The notes: generated by a model from the sequence alone, not told the origin. Numbered from the stretch's first letter, positions 16,174-25,941 are shown. The stretch is DNA of 52,965 bases from Thaumasiovibrio sp043421945 (GCA_043421945.1 JBHOGO010000022.1:1-52965); one strand, 5' to 3'. Numbers and translations are program-made.

Positions 16174-17697
16174 ATGACTGCAGTGTTAAAAACAAAATCG
16201 TCTTCCGAGTGGTTACTTGAGATGACAGGCGTTAGCAAGTCCTTCCCCGGTGTCAAAGCACTCGACAAGGTCACCCTAAAAGTGCGTCCTCACTCTATCC
16301 ATGCCCTCATGGGCGAGAATGGAGCGGGTAAATCTACGCTCCTAAAGTGCTTATTTGGAATCTACGAAAAAGATGAAGGTGAAATCCACTTTCTAGGAAA
16401 AGAGATCAATTTCACCTCTTCTAAAGAGGCGCTCGATAATGGTGTATCCATGGTGCACCAAGAGTTAAACCAAGTATTACAACGTTCTGTCATGGATAAT
16501 ATGTGGCTTGGTCGCTACCCTAAAAAAGGCTTCTTTGTCGACCATGACAAAATGTATCAAGACACATTAGCGATATTTAAAGAACTCGATATCGACATTG
16601 ACCCACGCGCTAATGTGGCGACTCTTTCTGTGTCTGAGATGCAGATGATCGAGATCGCGAAAGCATTTTCTTATAATGCCAAAATCGTCATTATGGATGA
16701 GCCGACCTCTTCGCTAACCGAGAAAGAGATTAATCATCTCTTTACCATCATCCGAAAATTAAAAGATAAAGGCTGTGGCATTGTCTATATCTCCCACAAA
16801 ATGGAAGAAATTTTCGCTCTATGTGATGAATTGACAGTATTACGTGATGGCGTGTGGGTAAAAACGTGTGCCTTAGACGGGCTAACCATGGACCAAATCA
16901 TCGCAATGATGGTTGGTCGAGAACTCACGCAACGCTTTCCTCCAAAAAGCAGCAACCCACAGGAGGCAATCCTTCAGGTCAAAAATCTCACTGCGACTAA
17001 CCAGCCTTCAATTCAAGATATTAGCTTTGAGCTTCGTAAAGGCGAGATCCTCGGGATTGCGGGCCTTGTCGGTGCGAAACGTACCGATATCGTCGAAACC
17101 ATCTTTGGTATTCGAGAGAAGCAAAGCGGTGAAATCCTCCTTCACAATAAGCCTATGCGAAATAAAGATGCTCACGAGGCGATTCAAAACGGTTTTGCGC
17201 TTATCACTGAAGAGCGTCGCTCAACAGGCATCTATGCAAACTTGGATATTACTTTTAATTCTCTCGTCGCCAATATTGAAAGCTACCGCCAAAGTTCGGG
17301 GTTACTCAGTAATAAAAAAATGCATGGAGACACACAGTGGGTTATTGATTCCATGAGCGTGAAGACCCCTGCACATAAAACACAGATTGGTTCACTTTCT
17401 GGCGGTAACCAACAAAAGGTTGTCATCGGTCGCTGGTTATTAACGGAACCTGAAATTCTCATGATGGATGAACCTACACGCGGGATAGATGTGGGTGCAA
17501 AATTTGAGATCTACCAGCTAATCCTTGATCTTGCCAAGAAAGGAAAAGGGATAATTATCATCTCTTCAGAGATGCCAGAGCTGCTCGGTATTACCGATAG
17601 AATCATGGTGATGAGTAACGGTAGAGCCGCAGGAACCCTGGTCACCAAAGAGACTGACCAAAATGAAATTCTCAACTTAGCCTCAAAATATCTGTAA
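16174..17697 (+). CDS. mglA: Galactose/methyl-galactoside import ATP-binding protein MglA
   Basis: MglA is the double-ABC ATPase of the galactose importer. The chosen ATG at 16174 has AGAG nine bases upstream and gives 507 residues, close to the 506 of E. coli; starts at 16144 and 16165 are in frame but less well supported. Two nucleotide-binding domains are seen. The first has Walker A GENGAGKST and Walker B VIMDEPTSSLTE. The second has the degenerate GLVGAKRTD loop, signature LSGGNQQK and Walker B LMMDEPTRGID. The degenerate second Walker A is normal for this sugar subfamily. It is followed by mglC after 10 bases. Confidence 0.96.
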   Translation: MTAVLKTKSSSEWLLEMTGVSKSFPGVKALDKVTLKVRPHSIHALMGENGAGKSTLLKCLFGIYEKDEGEIHFLGKEINFTSSKEALDNGVSMVHQELNQVLQRSVMDNMWLGRYPKKGFFVDHDKMYQDTLAIFKELDIDIDPRANVATLSVSEMQMIEIAKAFSYNAKIVIMDEPTSSLTEKEINHLFTIIRKLKDKGCGIVYISHKMEEIFALCDELTVLRDGVWVKTCALDGLTMDQIIAMMVGRELTQRFPPKSSNPQEAILQVKNLTATNQPSIQDISFELRKGEILGIAGLVGAKRTDIVETIFGIREKQSGEILLHNKPMRNKDAHEAIQNGFALITEERRSTGIYANLDITFNSLVANIESYRQSSGLLSNKKMHGDTQWVIDSMSVKTPAHKTQIGSLSGGNQQKVVIGRWLLTEPEILMMDEPTRGIDVGAKFEIYQLILDLAKKGKGIIIISSEMPELLGITDRIMVMSNGRAAGTLVTKETDQNEILNLASKYL

Positions 17698-17707
17698 GGA
17701 CGCATAT

Positions 17708-18733
17708 ATGGAAATCGCAAAACTACGCCCACCAAAAGGGATAAAAATCGCTGACTATTTAAAAGAAGGCGGCATCTACGCAGTCCTATTCATTTTGTTA
17801 GCCATCATTATTATTCAAGAACCCTCTTTTTTAAGTTTAAGAAACCTGAGTAATATTTTAACGCAGTCATCTGTGCGTATTATCATTGCACTAGGTGTCG
17901 CTGGCCTCATTGTGACACAGGGAACCGACCTTTCAGCAGGTCGACAGGTAGGCTTAGCCGCCGTATTGTCTGCCACTCTCCTTCAATCCGTTGATAACGT
18001 GAACAAGGTCTTCCCTAACCTTGGTGAAATTCCGATTGTGGCAGTCATTCTTGCCGTCTGTTTTGTGGGTGCCATCATTGGCTTAGTCAACGGGATTATC
18101 GTTGCCTACCTCAAAGTTACCCCATTCATTGCCACGCTAGGCAGTATGATCATCGTCTATGGCCTCAATTCACTCTATTTTGATTCAGTAGGTGCTTCAC
18201 CCGTCGCAGGGTTTGATTCTCGATTTTCTACCTTCGCTCAAGGTTTTATCCAAATGGGGGACTTTAGACTTTCATACATCACCTTCTATGCGATTATTGC
18301 CACCATATTTGTATGGATCCTGTGGAATAAAACCGTTTTTGGTAAAAATATCTTTGCTATCGGTGGCAACCCAGAAGCCGCTAAAGTTTCAGGGGTGAAT
18401 GTTCCGTTAACACTGCTCAAAATCTATGCATTGTCAGGTGTATTCTACGCATTTGGCGGGATGCTTGAAGCAGGGCGTATTGGCAGTGCAACCAATAACC
18501 TCGGCTTTATGTACGAATTGGATGCTATTGCTGCGTGTGTTGTTGGGGGAGTCTCGTTTGCAGGTGGCGTTGGTAGTGTTGCCGGGGTCGTGACGGGAGT
18601 ATTAATCTTTACGGTCATTAACTACGGGATGACCTACATCGGTGTTAGCCCATACTGGCAATACATTATTAAAGGCAGCATTATAATTTTCGCTGTTGCA
18701 CTCGACTCAATGAAGTATCAGAAGAAGAAATAG
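17708..18733 (+). CDS. mglC: Galactose/methyl-galactoside permease MglC
   Basis: MglC is the membrane subunit of the galactose importer. The 341-residue protein has about eight to ten hydrophobic segments. It carries the BPD_transp_2 family pattern, with LGVAGLIVTQGTDLSAGRQVG near residue 60-80, TPFIATLGSMIIVYG, and the coupling region GGNPEAAKVSGVNV. Near the C-terminus are GGVSFAGGVGSVAG and the PYWQYIIKG segment. The ribosome-binding site AAGGACG precedes the start. It ends mglBAC and is followed by a long hairpin terminator. Confidence 0.96.
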   Translation: MEIAKLRPPKGIKIADYLKEGGIYAVLFILLAIIIIQEPSFLSLRNLSNILTQSSVRIIIALGVAGLIVTQGTDLSAGRQVGLAAVLSATLLQSVDNVNKVFPNLGEIPIVAVILAVCFVGAIIGLVNGIIVAYLKVTPFIATLGSMIIVYGLNSLYFDSVGASPVAGFDSRFSTFAQGFIQMGDFRLSYITFYAIIATIFVWILWNKTVFGKNIFAIGGNPEAAKVSGVNVPLTLLKIYALSGVFYAFGGMLEAGRIGSATNNLGFMYELDAIAACVVGGVSFAGGVGSVAGVVTGVLIFTVINYGMTYIGVSPYWQYIIKGSIIIFAVALDSMKYQKKK

Positions 18734-18797
18734 CCTTTTCAAGGATAAGCAGTGGCCTGCAATCCTGACAATAAAAAGCTACACCACAAACTCAAAT

Positions 18798-18862
18798 CGC
18801 TGTCTCTGTGTATGAATCAGGCTCTTATGCTGACATGTAATACACAGAGGTAGCGGTTTTTT
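18798..18862 (+). terminator. Terminator after mglC
   Basis: CGCT and CTCTGTGTAT (18798-18813, with a GT mismatch between) pair with ATACACAGAG and AGCG (18840-18855), closing a 26-base loop that itself can fold. A run of six T (18857-18862) follows on the plus strand. This ends mglBAC before the converging ruvC. Confidence 0.75.
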
Positions 18863-18920
18863 ATGATTTCTATTTACTTAGTGATGCTTGATGGGTTCAT
18901 GAAAAACTCAGTGTGACTGA

Positions 18921-19442
18921 CTAACGATATCGACCACGTGCACTACTACGAGCGTGACCAGCCATCGCAATCAGCGTCTTGTTGGTATGAGCATGACAAA
19001 TAGCAACCGCTAACGCATCAGCAGCATCTGACGGAGGCGTTGCATTGAGCTTTAGTACGGAGGTCACCATATGCTGAACTTGTTTTTTATCTGCTCCACC
19101 ATTACCTACAACAGCCTGCTTAATTAAGCGAGCTGCATATTCGGCAACGGGCAAGTCGGCATTGACAGCAGCAACAATCGCACTCCCTCTCGCTTGTCCC
19201 AGCTTTAGTGCAGAGTCGGCATTTCGAGCCATAAAAACCTGCTCAATGGCAAAACTATCTGGTTGAAACTGAGTGATAACTTCGGTCACGCCTGCATAAA
19301 TCTGCTTAAGCTTTCCTGGCAAGTCTTCTGCTGACATCCGGATACAGCCGCTACCGAGATAGCTAAGCTGTCGACCATTTTGATGAATAACGCCGTAACC
19401 GGTTACCCGTGAGCCTGGATCAATACCTAAAATAACGGACAT
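18921..19442 (-). CDS. ruvC: Holliday junction resolvase RuvC
   Basis: RuvC is the dimeric endonuclease that cuts Holliday junctions. The 173-residue protein has the RNase H-like acidic residues: Asp7 in GIDPGSR, Glu in AIEQVFMARN, and the DAADALAVAICH motif with its two Asp near residue 140. Length is normal. Its ATG overlaps the yebC stop by one base (TAATG), so translation is coupled. On its 3' side ruvAB would be expected, but mglBAC and a crotonase lie between. Confidence 0.97.
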   Translation of the reverse strand: MSVILGIDPGSRVTGYGVIHQNGRQLSYLGSGCIRMSAEDLPGKLKQIYAGVTEVITQFQPDSFAIEQVFMARNADSALKLGQARGSAIVAAVNADLPVAEYAARLIKQAVVGNGGADKKQVQHMVTSVLKLNATPPSDAADALAVAICHAHTNKTLIAMAGHARSSARGRYR

Positions 19443-20185
19443 TAAAGTGTTGCCGCCACTTCATCAGAGATATCACCGTTGTGATAAACTTCTTGCACGT
19501 CATCTTGCTCTTCAAGCGCATCGATAAGGCGTAATAACTTCGGTGCAGTGTCTGCATCTAAATCGGCTTTAGTTGAAGGAACGAGAGTAACTTCGGCGTT
19601 GTCTGCAGAGAAGCCAGCTTCATCCAATGCATCTTTAACCGCACCAAAATCAGCAGGGGTGGTAAACACATCAATCGCCCCATCTTCGTGCGTCTCAACA
19701 TCATCAGCACCGCCCTCAAGCGCCGCTTCCATCACTGTATCTTCATCGAGACCGGGTGCATAGGAGATAACCCCTTTCTTTTCAAAAAGGTAGTTAACAC
19801 TGCCATCAGTACCCAAATTACCACCGGATTTAGAGAACGCGTGGCGGACACCTGAAACAGTACGGTTACGGTTATCAGTCATACATTCAACCATAACCGC
19901 TGTGCCGCCAGGGCCATAGCCTTCGTAGATAACGGTCTCAACGTTATCATCACCTTCGCCACCAGCACCACGGCTCACTGCACGGTTGACGGTATCGCGC
20001 GTCATATTGTTTGACAATGCTTTATCGATAGCAGCGCGTAGACGTGGATTATTCTCGACTTCGCTCCCCCCTTCTTTAGCGGCAACGGTAATTTCGCGAA
20101 TCAACTTAGTGAATATTTTACCGCGTTTCGCATCTTGGGCTGCTTTGCGGTGTTTGATATTGGCCCATTTACTATGACCTGCCAT
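19442..20185 (-). CDS. yebC: YebC/PmpR family protein (probable translation factor)
   Basis: The 247-residue protein has the highly conserved YebC start MAGHSKWANIKHRKAAQDAKRG in pieces (GHSKWANIKHRK, GKIFTKL), with GRGG-type and YEGYGPGG motifs further on. Members of the family were described as DNA-binding regulators and more recently as factors easing ribosome stalling; which applies here is not shown. It lies between aspS and ruvC and overlaps ruvC by one base. A good ribosome-binding site (AAAAGGAG) precedes the ATG. Confidence 0.96.
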   Translation of the reverse strand: MAGHSKWANIKHRKAAQDAKRGKIFTKLIREITVAAKEGGSEVENNPRLRAAIDKALSNNMTRDTVNRAVSRGAGGEGDDNVETVIYEGYGPGGTAVMVECMTDNRNRTVSGVRHAFSKSGGNLGTDGSVNYLFEKKGVISYAPGLDEDTVMEAALEGGADDVETHEDGAIDVFTTPADFGAVKDALDEAGFSADNAEVTLVPSTKADLDADTAPKLLRLIDALEEQDDVQEVYHNGDISDEVAATL

Positions 20186-20217
20186 ATAAGACTCCTTTTA
20201 TTAAGGACAGAAACTAA

Positions 20218-20239
20218 AAATGCCCAATAAAGGGCATTT
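20218..20239 (-). terminator. Hairpin between aspS and yebC
   Basis: AAATGCCC (20218-20225) and GGGCATTT (20232-20239) form a perfect 8-bp stem with a 6-base loop. On the minus strand the stem is followed by TTTTT, so it can end or attenuate the aspS transcript ahead of yebC. Confidence 0.65.
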
Positions 20240-20289
20240 AGAATGAGATAAAAGGGGCAAGCATCTACCCTCGCCCTATTCTCTTTTTA

Positions 20290-22086
20290 CTATTCAGCAT
20301 CACTTGCGTCAACGGCTGCTTTTTCTTCAGCGAGCTTAACGGCAATAGATAGCTCATCAAGCGCTGCAGGGTTTGCAAGGCTTGGTGCATCGGTTAACAG
20401 ACATGATGCAGCCGTTGTTTTCGGGAACGCAATAACGTCACGAATGTTATCTGTCCCACAAAGCAGCATGGCTAGACGATCAAGACCAAATGCTAAACCT
20501 GCGTGTGGTGGCGTGCCGTACTTCAACGCTTCAAGTAAGAAACCAAACTTCTCTTGCTGCTCTTTCGTCTCGATACCAAGGATATCAAAAACAGTTGATT
20601 GCATTTCTGAGCTATGAATACGAACAGAACCACCACCAACTTCGTAGCCGTTGATGACCATATCGTACGCATTTGAGTTTGCTGCTGCAGGGTTCGCTTT
20701 CAACTCTTCTGGAGAAACACCTAATGGCGAAGTGAATGGGTGGTGCATAGCGTGCAAGTTACCCTCATCATCTTCTTCAAACATTGGGAAATCAACAACC
20801 CAAAGCGGTGCCCATGCAGACAAATCAGTCAGCTCTAAGTCAGTACCTAGTTTAAGACGTAACGCACCCATTGCTTCAGTGACGACTTTCGCACTGTCTG
20901 CACCGAAGAAAATAATATCGCCAGACTCAGCGCCAGTGCGCTCAAGAATCGCAGATACCACTTCTTCATTCAGGAATTTAGCGACTGGAGATTGAACACC
21001 TTCGAAGCCAGCTTCGCGATCGTTCACTTTCATCCATGCTAGGCCTTTCGCACCGTAGATACCAACGAACTTGGTGTACTCGTCAATTTGCTTACGAGAC
21101 AGTGATGCACCACCTGGTACACGAATCACTGATACACGCCCTTTAGGATCGTTAGCAGGACCTGCGAAGACTTTAAACTCAACGTCTTTTAGGATATCTG
21201 CAACATCAACCATTTCTAGCGGGTTACGTAAATCAGGCTTATCTGAACCAAAGCGTTGCATCGCTTCAGCAAATGGCATCACTGGGAAGCTACCAAGATC
21301 AACATTAAGAAGCTCTTGCCACATGTTACGCACAAGCTCTTCTGTTTTTGCACGAACTTCGTCAGCCGTCATGAATGACGTTTCGATATCAATTTGAGTG
21401 AATTCTGGTTGACGGTCAGCACGTAAGTCTTCATCACGGAAACACTTAACGATTTGGTAGTAACGGTCGAAACCTGACATCATCAACAATTGCTTGAACA
21501 GCTGAGGTGACTGAGGCAATGCGTAGAAGCTGCCTTTATGAACACGGCTTGGTACCAAGTAGTCACGAGCACCTTCTGGCGTCGCTTTTGTTAATACTGG
21601 CGTTTCAATATCGAGGAAACCGTTGTCATCCATAAAGCGACGAACAAATGCAGAAGCTTTCGCACGCATTTTAATGTTGTTGCTCATTTCAGTACGGCGC
21701 AGATCCAAGTAACGGAACTTCAGACGCTGCTCTTCGCTGTTATTTTGGTTGAAATCTAACGGCAGCACATCAGCGCGGTTAATAATTTCTAAACCTTTAG
21801 CGATAACTTCAACTTCACCCGTTGCCATATCTTTATTGATTTGGCTCTCTGGACGAGTGCGTACTTCACCGGTAATACGGATACAGAATTCGTTACGCAG
21901 TTGGCTCGCCTCGGAGAAGATATCTTTCATATCCGGGTCAACCACTACCTGAACAATACCTTCACGATCTCGCATATCAATGAAGATTAAACCGCCTAGA
22001 TCACGGCGTTTATTTACCCAGCCGCATAATTCTACAGTTTGTCCCGCAAGGGACGCATTCAGGTGACCACAATATTGGGTGCGCAT
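20290..22086 (-). CDS. aspS: Aspartate-tRNA ligase
   Basis: AspS charges tRNA-Asp. The 598-residue protein is of the bacterial type. It has an N-terminal OB-fold anticodon-binding domain (LCGWVNKRRDLGGLIFIDMRDREG), class II motif 2 (CFRDEDLRADRQPEFTQID) and motif 3 (GLAFGLDRLAMLL). Between the motifs lies the GAD insertion domain typical of bacterial AspRS (about residues 290-420). It is the first gene of the aspS-yebC-ruvC run. Confidence 0.98.
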   Translation of the reverse strand: MRTQYCGHLNASLAGQTVELCGWVNKRRDLGGLIFIDMRDREGIVQVVVDPDMKDIFSEASQLRNEFCIRITGEVRTRPESQINKDMATGEVEVIAKGLEIINRADVLPLDFNQNNSEEQRLKFRYLDLRRTEMSNNIKMRAKASAFVRRFMDDNGFLDIETPVLTKATPEGARDYLVPSRVHKGSFYALPQSPQLFKQLLMMSGFDRYYQIVKCFRDEDLRADRQPEFTQIDIETSFMTADEVRAKTEELVRNMWQELLNVDLGSFPVMPFAEAMQRFGSDKPDLRNPLEMVDVADILKDVEFKVFAGPANDPKGRVSVIRVPGGASLSRKQIDEYTKFVGIYGAKGLAWMKVNDREAGFEGVQSPVAKFLNEEVVSAILERTGAESGDIIFFGADSAKVVTEAMGALRLKLGTDLELTDLSAWAPLWVVDFPMFEEDDEGNLHAMHHPFTSPLGVSPEELKANPAAANSNAYDMVINGYEVGGGSVRIHSSEMQSTVFDILGIETKEQQEKFGFLLEALKYGTPPHAGLAFGLDRLAMLLCGTDNIRDVIAFPKTTAASCLLTDAPSLANPAALDELSIAVKLAEEKAAVDASDAE

Positions 22087-22441
22087 ATCAAAATCCCGAT
22101 AGATAATAGTTGCTTAAATCCTACCTGCGGTGTTAATCACACCATCAGGGTGTCCATTTCATCGAGGTCTTCATGAGTCTCAGCCACGAAATGGGATTAT
22201 TTGGTAATTTTGCATTATAAAGGAAAATTGCCACAGAGGGTAAAGTGAGATCCATTAATATTGGCAAAGAATGATGCATTTGCGACCAATCGATGAAGAA
22301 TCCCCCACTCAGTCAGTCCTTATCATCCAAATTAGGCTCATCAGTAACAATTCGGTAATATAAACGTCGCTGGTTATATAGAATTTACTCTCGCGATAAT
22401 GATAATACGGTCTTCGCGGCATGATACAAAAGGGATGTACA
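22087..22441. other. Divergent intergenic region aspS / DUF72 gene
   Basis: No gene is seen in these 355 bases. Both divergent genes must be driven from here. In the aspS leader CCATTTC (22154-22160) can pair with GAAATGG (22188-22194). No T-box or known riboswitch pattern was recognised. Confidence 0.5.
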
Positions 22442-23317
22442 GTGATTTATCTTGGTCTCGCGCAATGGTCTAATCCTGCTTGGCAACAGCGCCTCTATGG
22501 CAAAGGCTCACCGACAGCACAGCGCCTTGAGAAATATGCCCAAGTATTCAATTCTGTGGAAGGTAGTACCACGTTCTACGCTACGCCTTCAATCCCTGTC
22601 GCCACACAATGGGCGCGGGCTGTGCCAGAGCATTTTCGTTTTACTTTTAAGTTACCTCAAACCATTACACATCAACAAAAGCTACAACATAGCCAACGCC
22701 TATTAAACGAATTCTTCAATGCTATGACACCACTTATCGAGAAAACGGGTATTTGGAATATTCAGCTACCCGCTTCTTTTGGCCCTGAAAGTCTATTGGC
22801 TCTCGAAAGATTCATCAAAAAAATGCCTTCTGAACTGCATTTGGGCGTTGAAGTGAGGCACCCTCTATTTTTTTCCAAGGGCGATGAAGAGAGACGTTTC
22901 AATGCCCTGCTGATGGAGAACGATATAAGCCGAATCATTATGGATTCCAGACCCGTTTTTTCTCATTACCGGGATGATGCCGCCCTGATTGATGCCCAAC
23001 AGAAAAAACCGCGAGTGCCTGTCCATGCTATAGCCACAAGTCACTCTCCCATGATTCGCTTTATCGGCATAGAGAAGGACAACCATATCGACGACTGGCG
23101 CGCTAACCTGACGTTCTTCGACAGCTGGGTAGCCAAAATACCACAATGGCTAGCACAAGACCGTAGCCCATATTTGATGATCCATACACCAGATAACATG
23201 TCTGCGCCGGAACTCGCCACCAAGCTCTATGAGCGCCTAAAAGATAAAACACCTGACTTGCCAACTCTGCCCTCCCTCATTGAGCAGGAGCAAGATAGCC
23301 AATTAACGTTGCTTTAG
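22442..23317 (+). CDS. DUF72 domain protein (YecE-like)
   Basis: The start chosen is GTG at 22442, preceded by AAAAGGGATG at good spacing, which makes the protein begin MIYLGLAQWS like E. coli YecE (MIYIGLPQWS); an in-frame ATG at 22421 lacks a ribosome-binding site. The product has 291 residues with the DUF72 pattern: NSVEGSTTFYATPS, FRFTFKLPQTITH, GVEVRHPLF and MIHTPDN near the C-terminus. The fold is a TIM barrel; the biochemical role is unknown. It is divergent from aspS, a common vibrio and enteric arrangement. Confidence 0.88.
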   Translation: MIYLGLAQWSNPAWQQRLYGKGSPTAQRLEKYAQVFNSVEGSTTFYATPSIPVATQWARAVPEHFRFTFKLPQTITHQQKLQHSQRLLNEFFNAMTPLIEKTGIWNIQLPASFGPESLLALERFIKKMPSELHLGVEVRHPLFFSKGDEERRFNALLMENDISRIIMDSRPVFSHYRDDAALIDAQQKKPRVPVHAIATSHSPMIRFIGIEKDNHIDDWRANLTFFDSWVAKIPQWLAQDRSPYLMIHTPDNMSAPELATKLYERLKDKTPDLPTLPSLIEQEQDSQLTLL

Positions 23318-23392
23318 TGAAGCCACTGGCAGTGTTGAGCAAAAACATATATCTAGGTAGACTCAGCACCTTGTTTACTAAACAATGAGTTA

Positions 23393-23743
23393 ATGATGAT
23401 TGAACGTCAAGAAACAAAGCAGCGCATGAGTCGTATTGTTAAACACAATGGAACCATTTACCTTTGTGGGCAAGTCTGCGCAGATGCGACACAAAATATC
23501 ACCCACCAAACCCAAACAATGTTAGATAAAGTTGATGCATTGCTTTTACAGGCCGGAAGCGACCGTGAGCACCTGCTGTCTGCTACTATTTACATCAAAG
23601 ACATGGCAGATTTTGCTGAAATGAATGCCGTTTGGGATGCTTGGGTTCCAGAAGGTCATGCGCCTGCACGTGCTTGTGTACAGGCGAGCATGGCACGAGA
23701 AGCGCTTCTCGTTGAAATATCAGTCGTCGCTGCTGAAAAGTAG
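23393..23743 (+). CDS. RidA/YoaB-family protein
   Basis: The 116-residue protein resembles the YoaB branch of the Rid (YjgF/YER057c/UK114) family. Visible motifs are GTIYLCGQV, a TLDKVDALL-like helix, SATIYIKDMADFAEMNAVWDAWV and GHAPARACVQASMA with the conserved Arg; it ends EISVVAAEK. RidA proper hydrolyses reactive enamines and imines; the YoaB branch is less characterised. The start is ATGATG at 23393/23396, and the second Met may be the real one. It stands alone, followed by an inverted repeat. Confidence 0.85.
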   Translation: MMIERQETKQRMSRIVKHNGTIYLCGQVCADATQNITHQTQTMLDKVDALLLQAGSDREHLLSATIYIKDMADFAEMNAVWDAWVPEGHAPARACVQASMAREALLVEISVVAAEK

Positions 23744-24198
23744 TCGTATTGAATCAGGCTAGTAAGGTTGCTCTGACGCAATCAAACTGAGCCTGAATTT
23801 CCATTCAGGCTCTGATACAAGTTCACTTCCTTTTGCGTTTCAAGCTTAAGATTTTAATTACTTAACACTCATTACCGGACTTGAAACCCGACAGATGTTA
23901 GCAACTCCTTCTAATTGGCAGTGCACTCCCAGTGCTTTCCATTACAAAATGGTCATATTGGTAGGGTTTTCAATCAACACTCGAGAATATGTGCGGGAAA
24001 AAATCTCACCTTAAAATGAAACGCCTGACGATAAAATCATCTAAAGTCAGGAATGTGTCAATTAACCTCCTCAATAGCACATAAACTATCGATCAGCTGG
24101 CGAGTGATTGAAGACATTGATACATTTATCCCCTACAATAGCGCGTTTTATTATTTTGGCTTCTAATAGCCTGCAGTTTCGCTTAGGTAACAATCGAC
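23744..24198. other. Gene-free interval upstream of cmoA
   Basis: No coding frame could be supported in these 455 bases. A perfect 10-bp stem, GAGCCTGAAT (23789-23798) with ATTCAGGCTC (23803-23812), closes a 4-base loop. It probably marks the 3' end of the RidA-like transcript although no T-run follows. The remainder presumably holds the cmoA promoter. Confidence 0.5.
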
Positions 24199-24927
24199 AT
24201 GGCACAACGAGATACAATTTTTTCGGCTCCAATAGAAAAGATGGGAGACTTCACTTTCGATGCACGCGTCGCCGAAGTGTTCCCAGATATGATTCAGCGC
24301 TCGGTGCCAGGATATAGCAATATCATTTCTGCTATCGGTATGCTCGCTGAGCGTTTTGCCAAGCCACACTCTCATATCTATGATCTCGGCTGTTCGTTAG
24401 GAGCTGCGACACTCTCAATGCGTCGAAGTATCACCCAAGAAGGGTGTAAAATCATCGCGGTCGATAACTCAGAGGCAATGGTAGAGCGCTGCCGCTTACA
24501 TGTCTCTGCATACCGCAGTGATACTGAAGTTGACGTTATTGAAGCTGATATTCGCGAAATAAAAATAGAAAACGCATCTGTCATTGTCCTTAATTTCACG
24601 CTTCAGTTCCTTTCCCCAGAAGATCGTCAAGTTCTTCTTGAAAATATCTATGCGGGTCTTCGCCCAGGCGGTATTTTAATTTTGTCAGAAAAATACGTCT
24701 TTGAGAACGAAAAGGCGAATGAACTCCTGATCGACCTACACCACGATTTTAAGCGCGCAAATGGCTATAGCGAGCTTGAGATCAGCCAAAAACGTAGCGC
24801 TATTGAAAACGTCATGCGACCTGACTCCATCGCACTCCATAAGGAGCGATTAGGAGAAATCGGATTTAGCAGTGTCGATGTTTGGTTCCAATGTTTTAAC
24901 TTCGGCTCCATGTTTGCCATTAAGTAA
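24199..24927 (+). CDS. cmoA: Carboxy-S-adenosyl-L-methionine synthase CmoA
   Basis: CmoA makes carboxy-SAM from SAM and prephenate for CmoB. The 242-residue protein keeps the family pattern: RDTIFSAPIEKMGDFTFDARVAEVFPDMIQR read in parts, the SAM site YDLGCSLGAATLSMRR, IIAVDNSEAMVERC and VLNFTLQFL. Length is normal. It is 39 bases upstream of cmoB, as usual, and together they produce 5-carboxymethoxyuridine at the wobble position of several tRNAs. Confidence 0.97.
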   Translation: MAQRDTIFSAPIEKMGDFTFDARVAEVFPDMIQRSVPGYSNIISAIGMLAERFAKPHSHIYDLGCSLGAATLSMRRSITQEGCKIIAVDNSEAMVERCRLHVSAYRSDTEVDVIEADIREIKIENASVIVLNFTLQFLSPEDRQVLLENIYAGLRPGGILILSEKYVFENEKANELLIDLHHDFKRANGYSELEISQKRSAIENVMRPDSIALHKERLGEIGFSSVDVWFQCFNFGSMFAIK

Positions 24928-24966
24928 TCGTCAACCCGCCATATTTGGCAAATATAAGGTAATACC

Positions 24967-25941
24967 ATGACATTCGATTTTTCAGACTTCTACCAGCTCA
25001 TCGCTAAAAATCGCTTGAGCGGTTGGCTGAATACGCTGCCTCAACAACTCACTGACTGGCAAAATGCTGAACATGGCGACATGCCTAAATGGCTTCGCGT
25101 ACTCAATAAGATTTCTACAACGACACCTGATAATATCGACTTAAAAGAGTCAGTATCAGTCAGCAACCAAACTCCGATTCACGCCGGTGAGCAAGCCAAG
25201 CTTGAGAATTTACTCCGCACGTTTCACCCTTGGCGTAAAGGCCCTTACAATGTACATGGCATTCATATCGATACGGAATGGCGTTCTGATTGGAAGTGGG
25301 ATCGTGTACTACCGCACATCTCTCCGTTAAAAGGCCGCCATATCCTCGATGTGGGGTGTGGTAATGGCTACCACATGTGGCGAATGTTAGGAGAAGGTGC
25401 TGACCTTACAGTTGGTATCGACCCTTCTCATCTCTTTTTAGTACAGTTCGATGCCATCAAAAGGCTCATGGGCAACGATCAACGCGCTCATTTGCTGCCA
25501 TTAGGTATTGAACAACTCCCTGAGCTTCGCGCATTTGATACAGTCTTCAGCATGGGTGTCCTTTATCACCGTCGCTCTCCGCTCGATCATTTACTACAAC
25601 TTAAAAACCAATTGGTGAAAGGTGGTGAACTTGTACTCGAAACATTAGTCATTGATGGCGATGAAACTGCCGTTTTAGTCCCTACTGACCGCTATGCGCA
25701 AATGCGCAATGTTTTCTTTTTCCCATCGGCAAAAGCTTTAAAAGTGTGGCTAGAACAAACAGGCTTTGTTGACGTTCGTATTGTTGATGAAAGCGTAACG
25801 AGTACAGATGAACAACGCTCAACCACATGGATGACACATAATTCATTACCTGATTACCTCGACCCAAATGACCCAACAAAGACTATCGAGGGATATCCTG
25901 CTCCAAAACGTGCGATTTTAGTGGCAACTAACCCACATTAA
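24967..25941 (+). CDS. cmoB: tRNA U34 carboxymethyltransferase CmoB
   Basis: CmoB transfers the carboxymethyl group of carboxy-SAM to 5-hydroxyuridine-34 of tRNA. The 324-residue protein has the CmoB N-terminal extension (FYQLIAKNRLSGWLNTLP) and then a methyltransferase core with the SAM loop ILDVGCGNGYHMWRM. Further motifs are GIDPSHLFLVQF, SMGVLYHRRSPLDHL and the C-terminal STDEQRSTTWM and DPTKTIEGYPAPKRA. The length matches E. coli (323). The ribosome-binding site TAAGGTAATACC precedes the ATG. Confidence 0.97.
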   Translation: MTFDFSDFYQLIAKNRLSGWLNTLPQQLTDWQNAEHGDMPKWLRVLNKISTTTPDNIDLKESVSVSNQTPIHAGEQAKLENLLRTFHPWRKGPYNVHGIHIDTEWRSDWKWDRVLPHISPLKGRHILDVGCGNGYHMWRMLGEGADLTVGIDPSHLFLVQFDAIKRLMGNDQRAHLLPLGIEQLPELRAFDTVFSMGVLYHRRSPLDHLLQLKNQLVKGGELVLETLVIDGDETAVLVPTDRYAQMRNVFFFPSAKALKVWLEQTGFVDVRIVDESVTSTDEQRSTTWMTHNSLPDYLDPNDPTKTIEGYPAPKRAILVATNPH

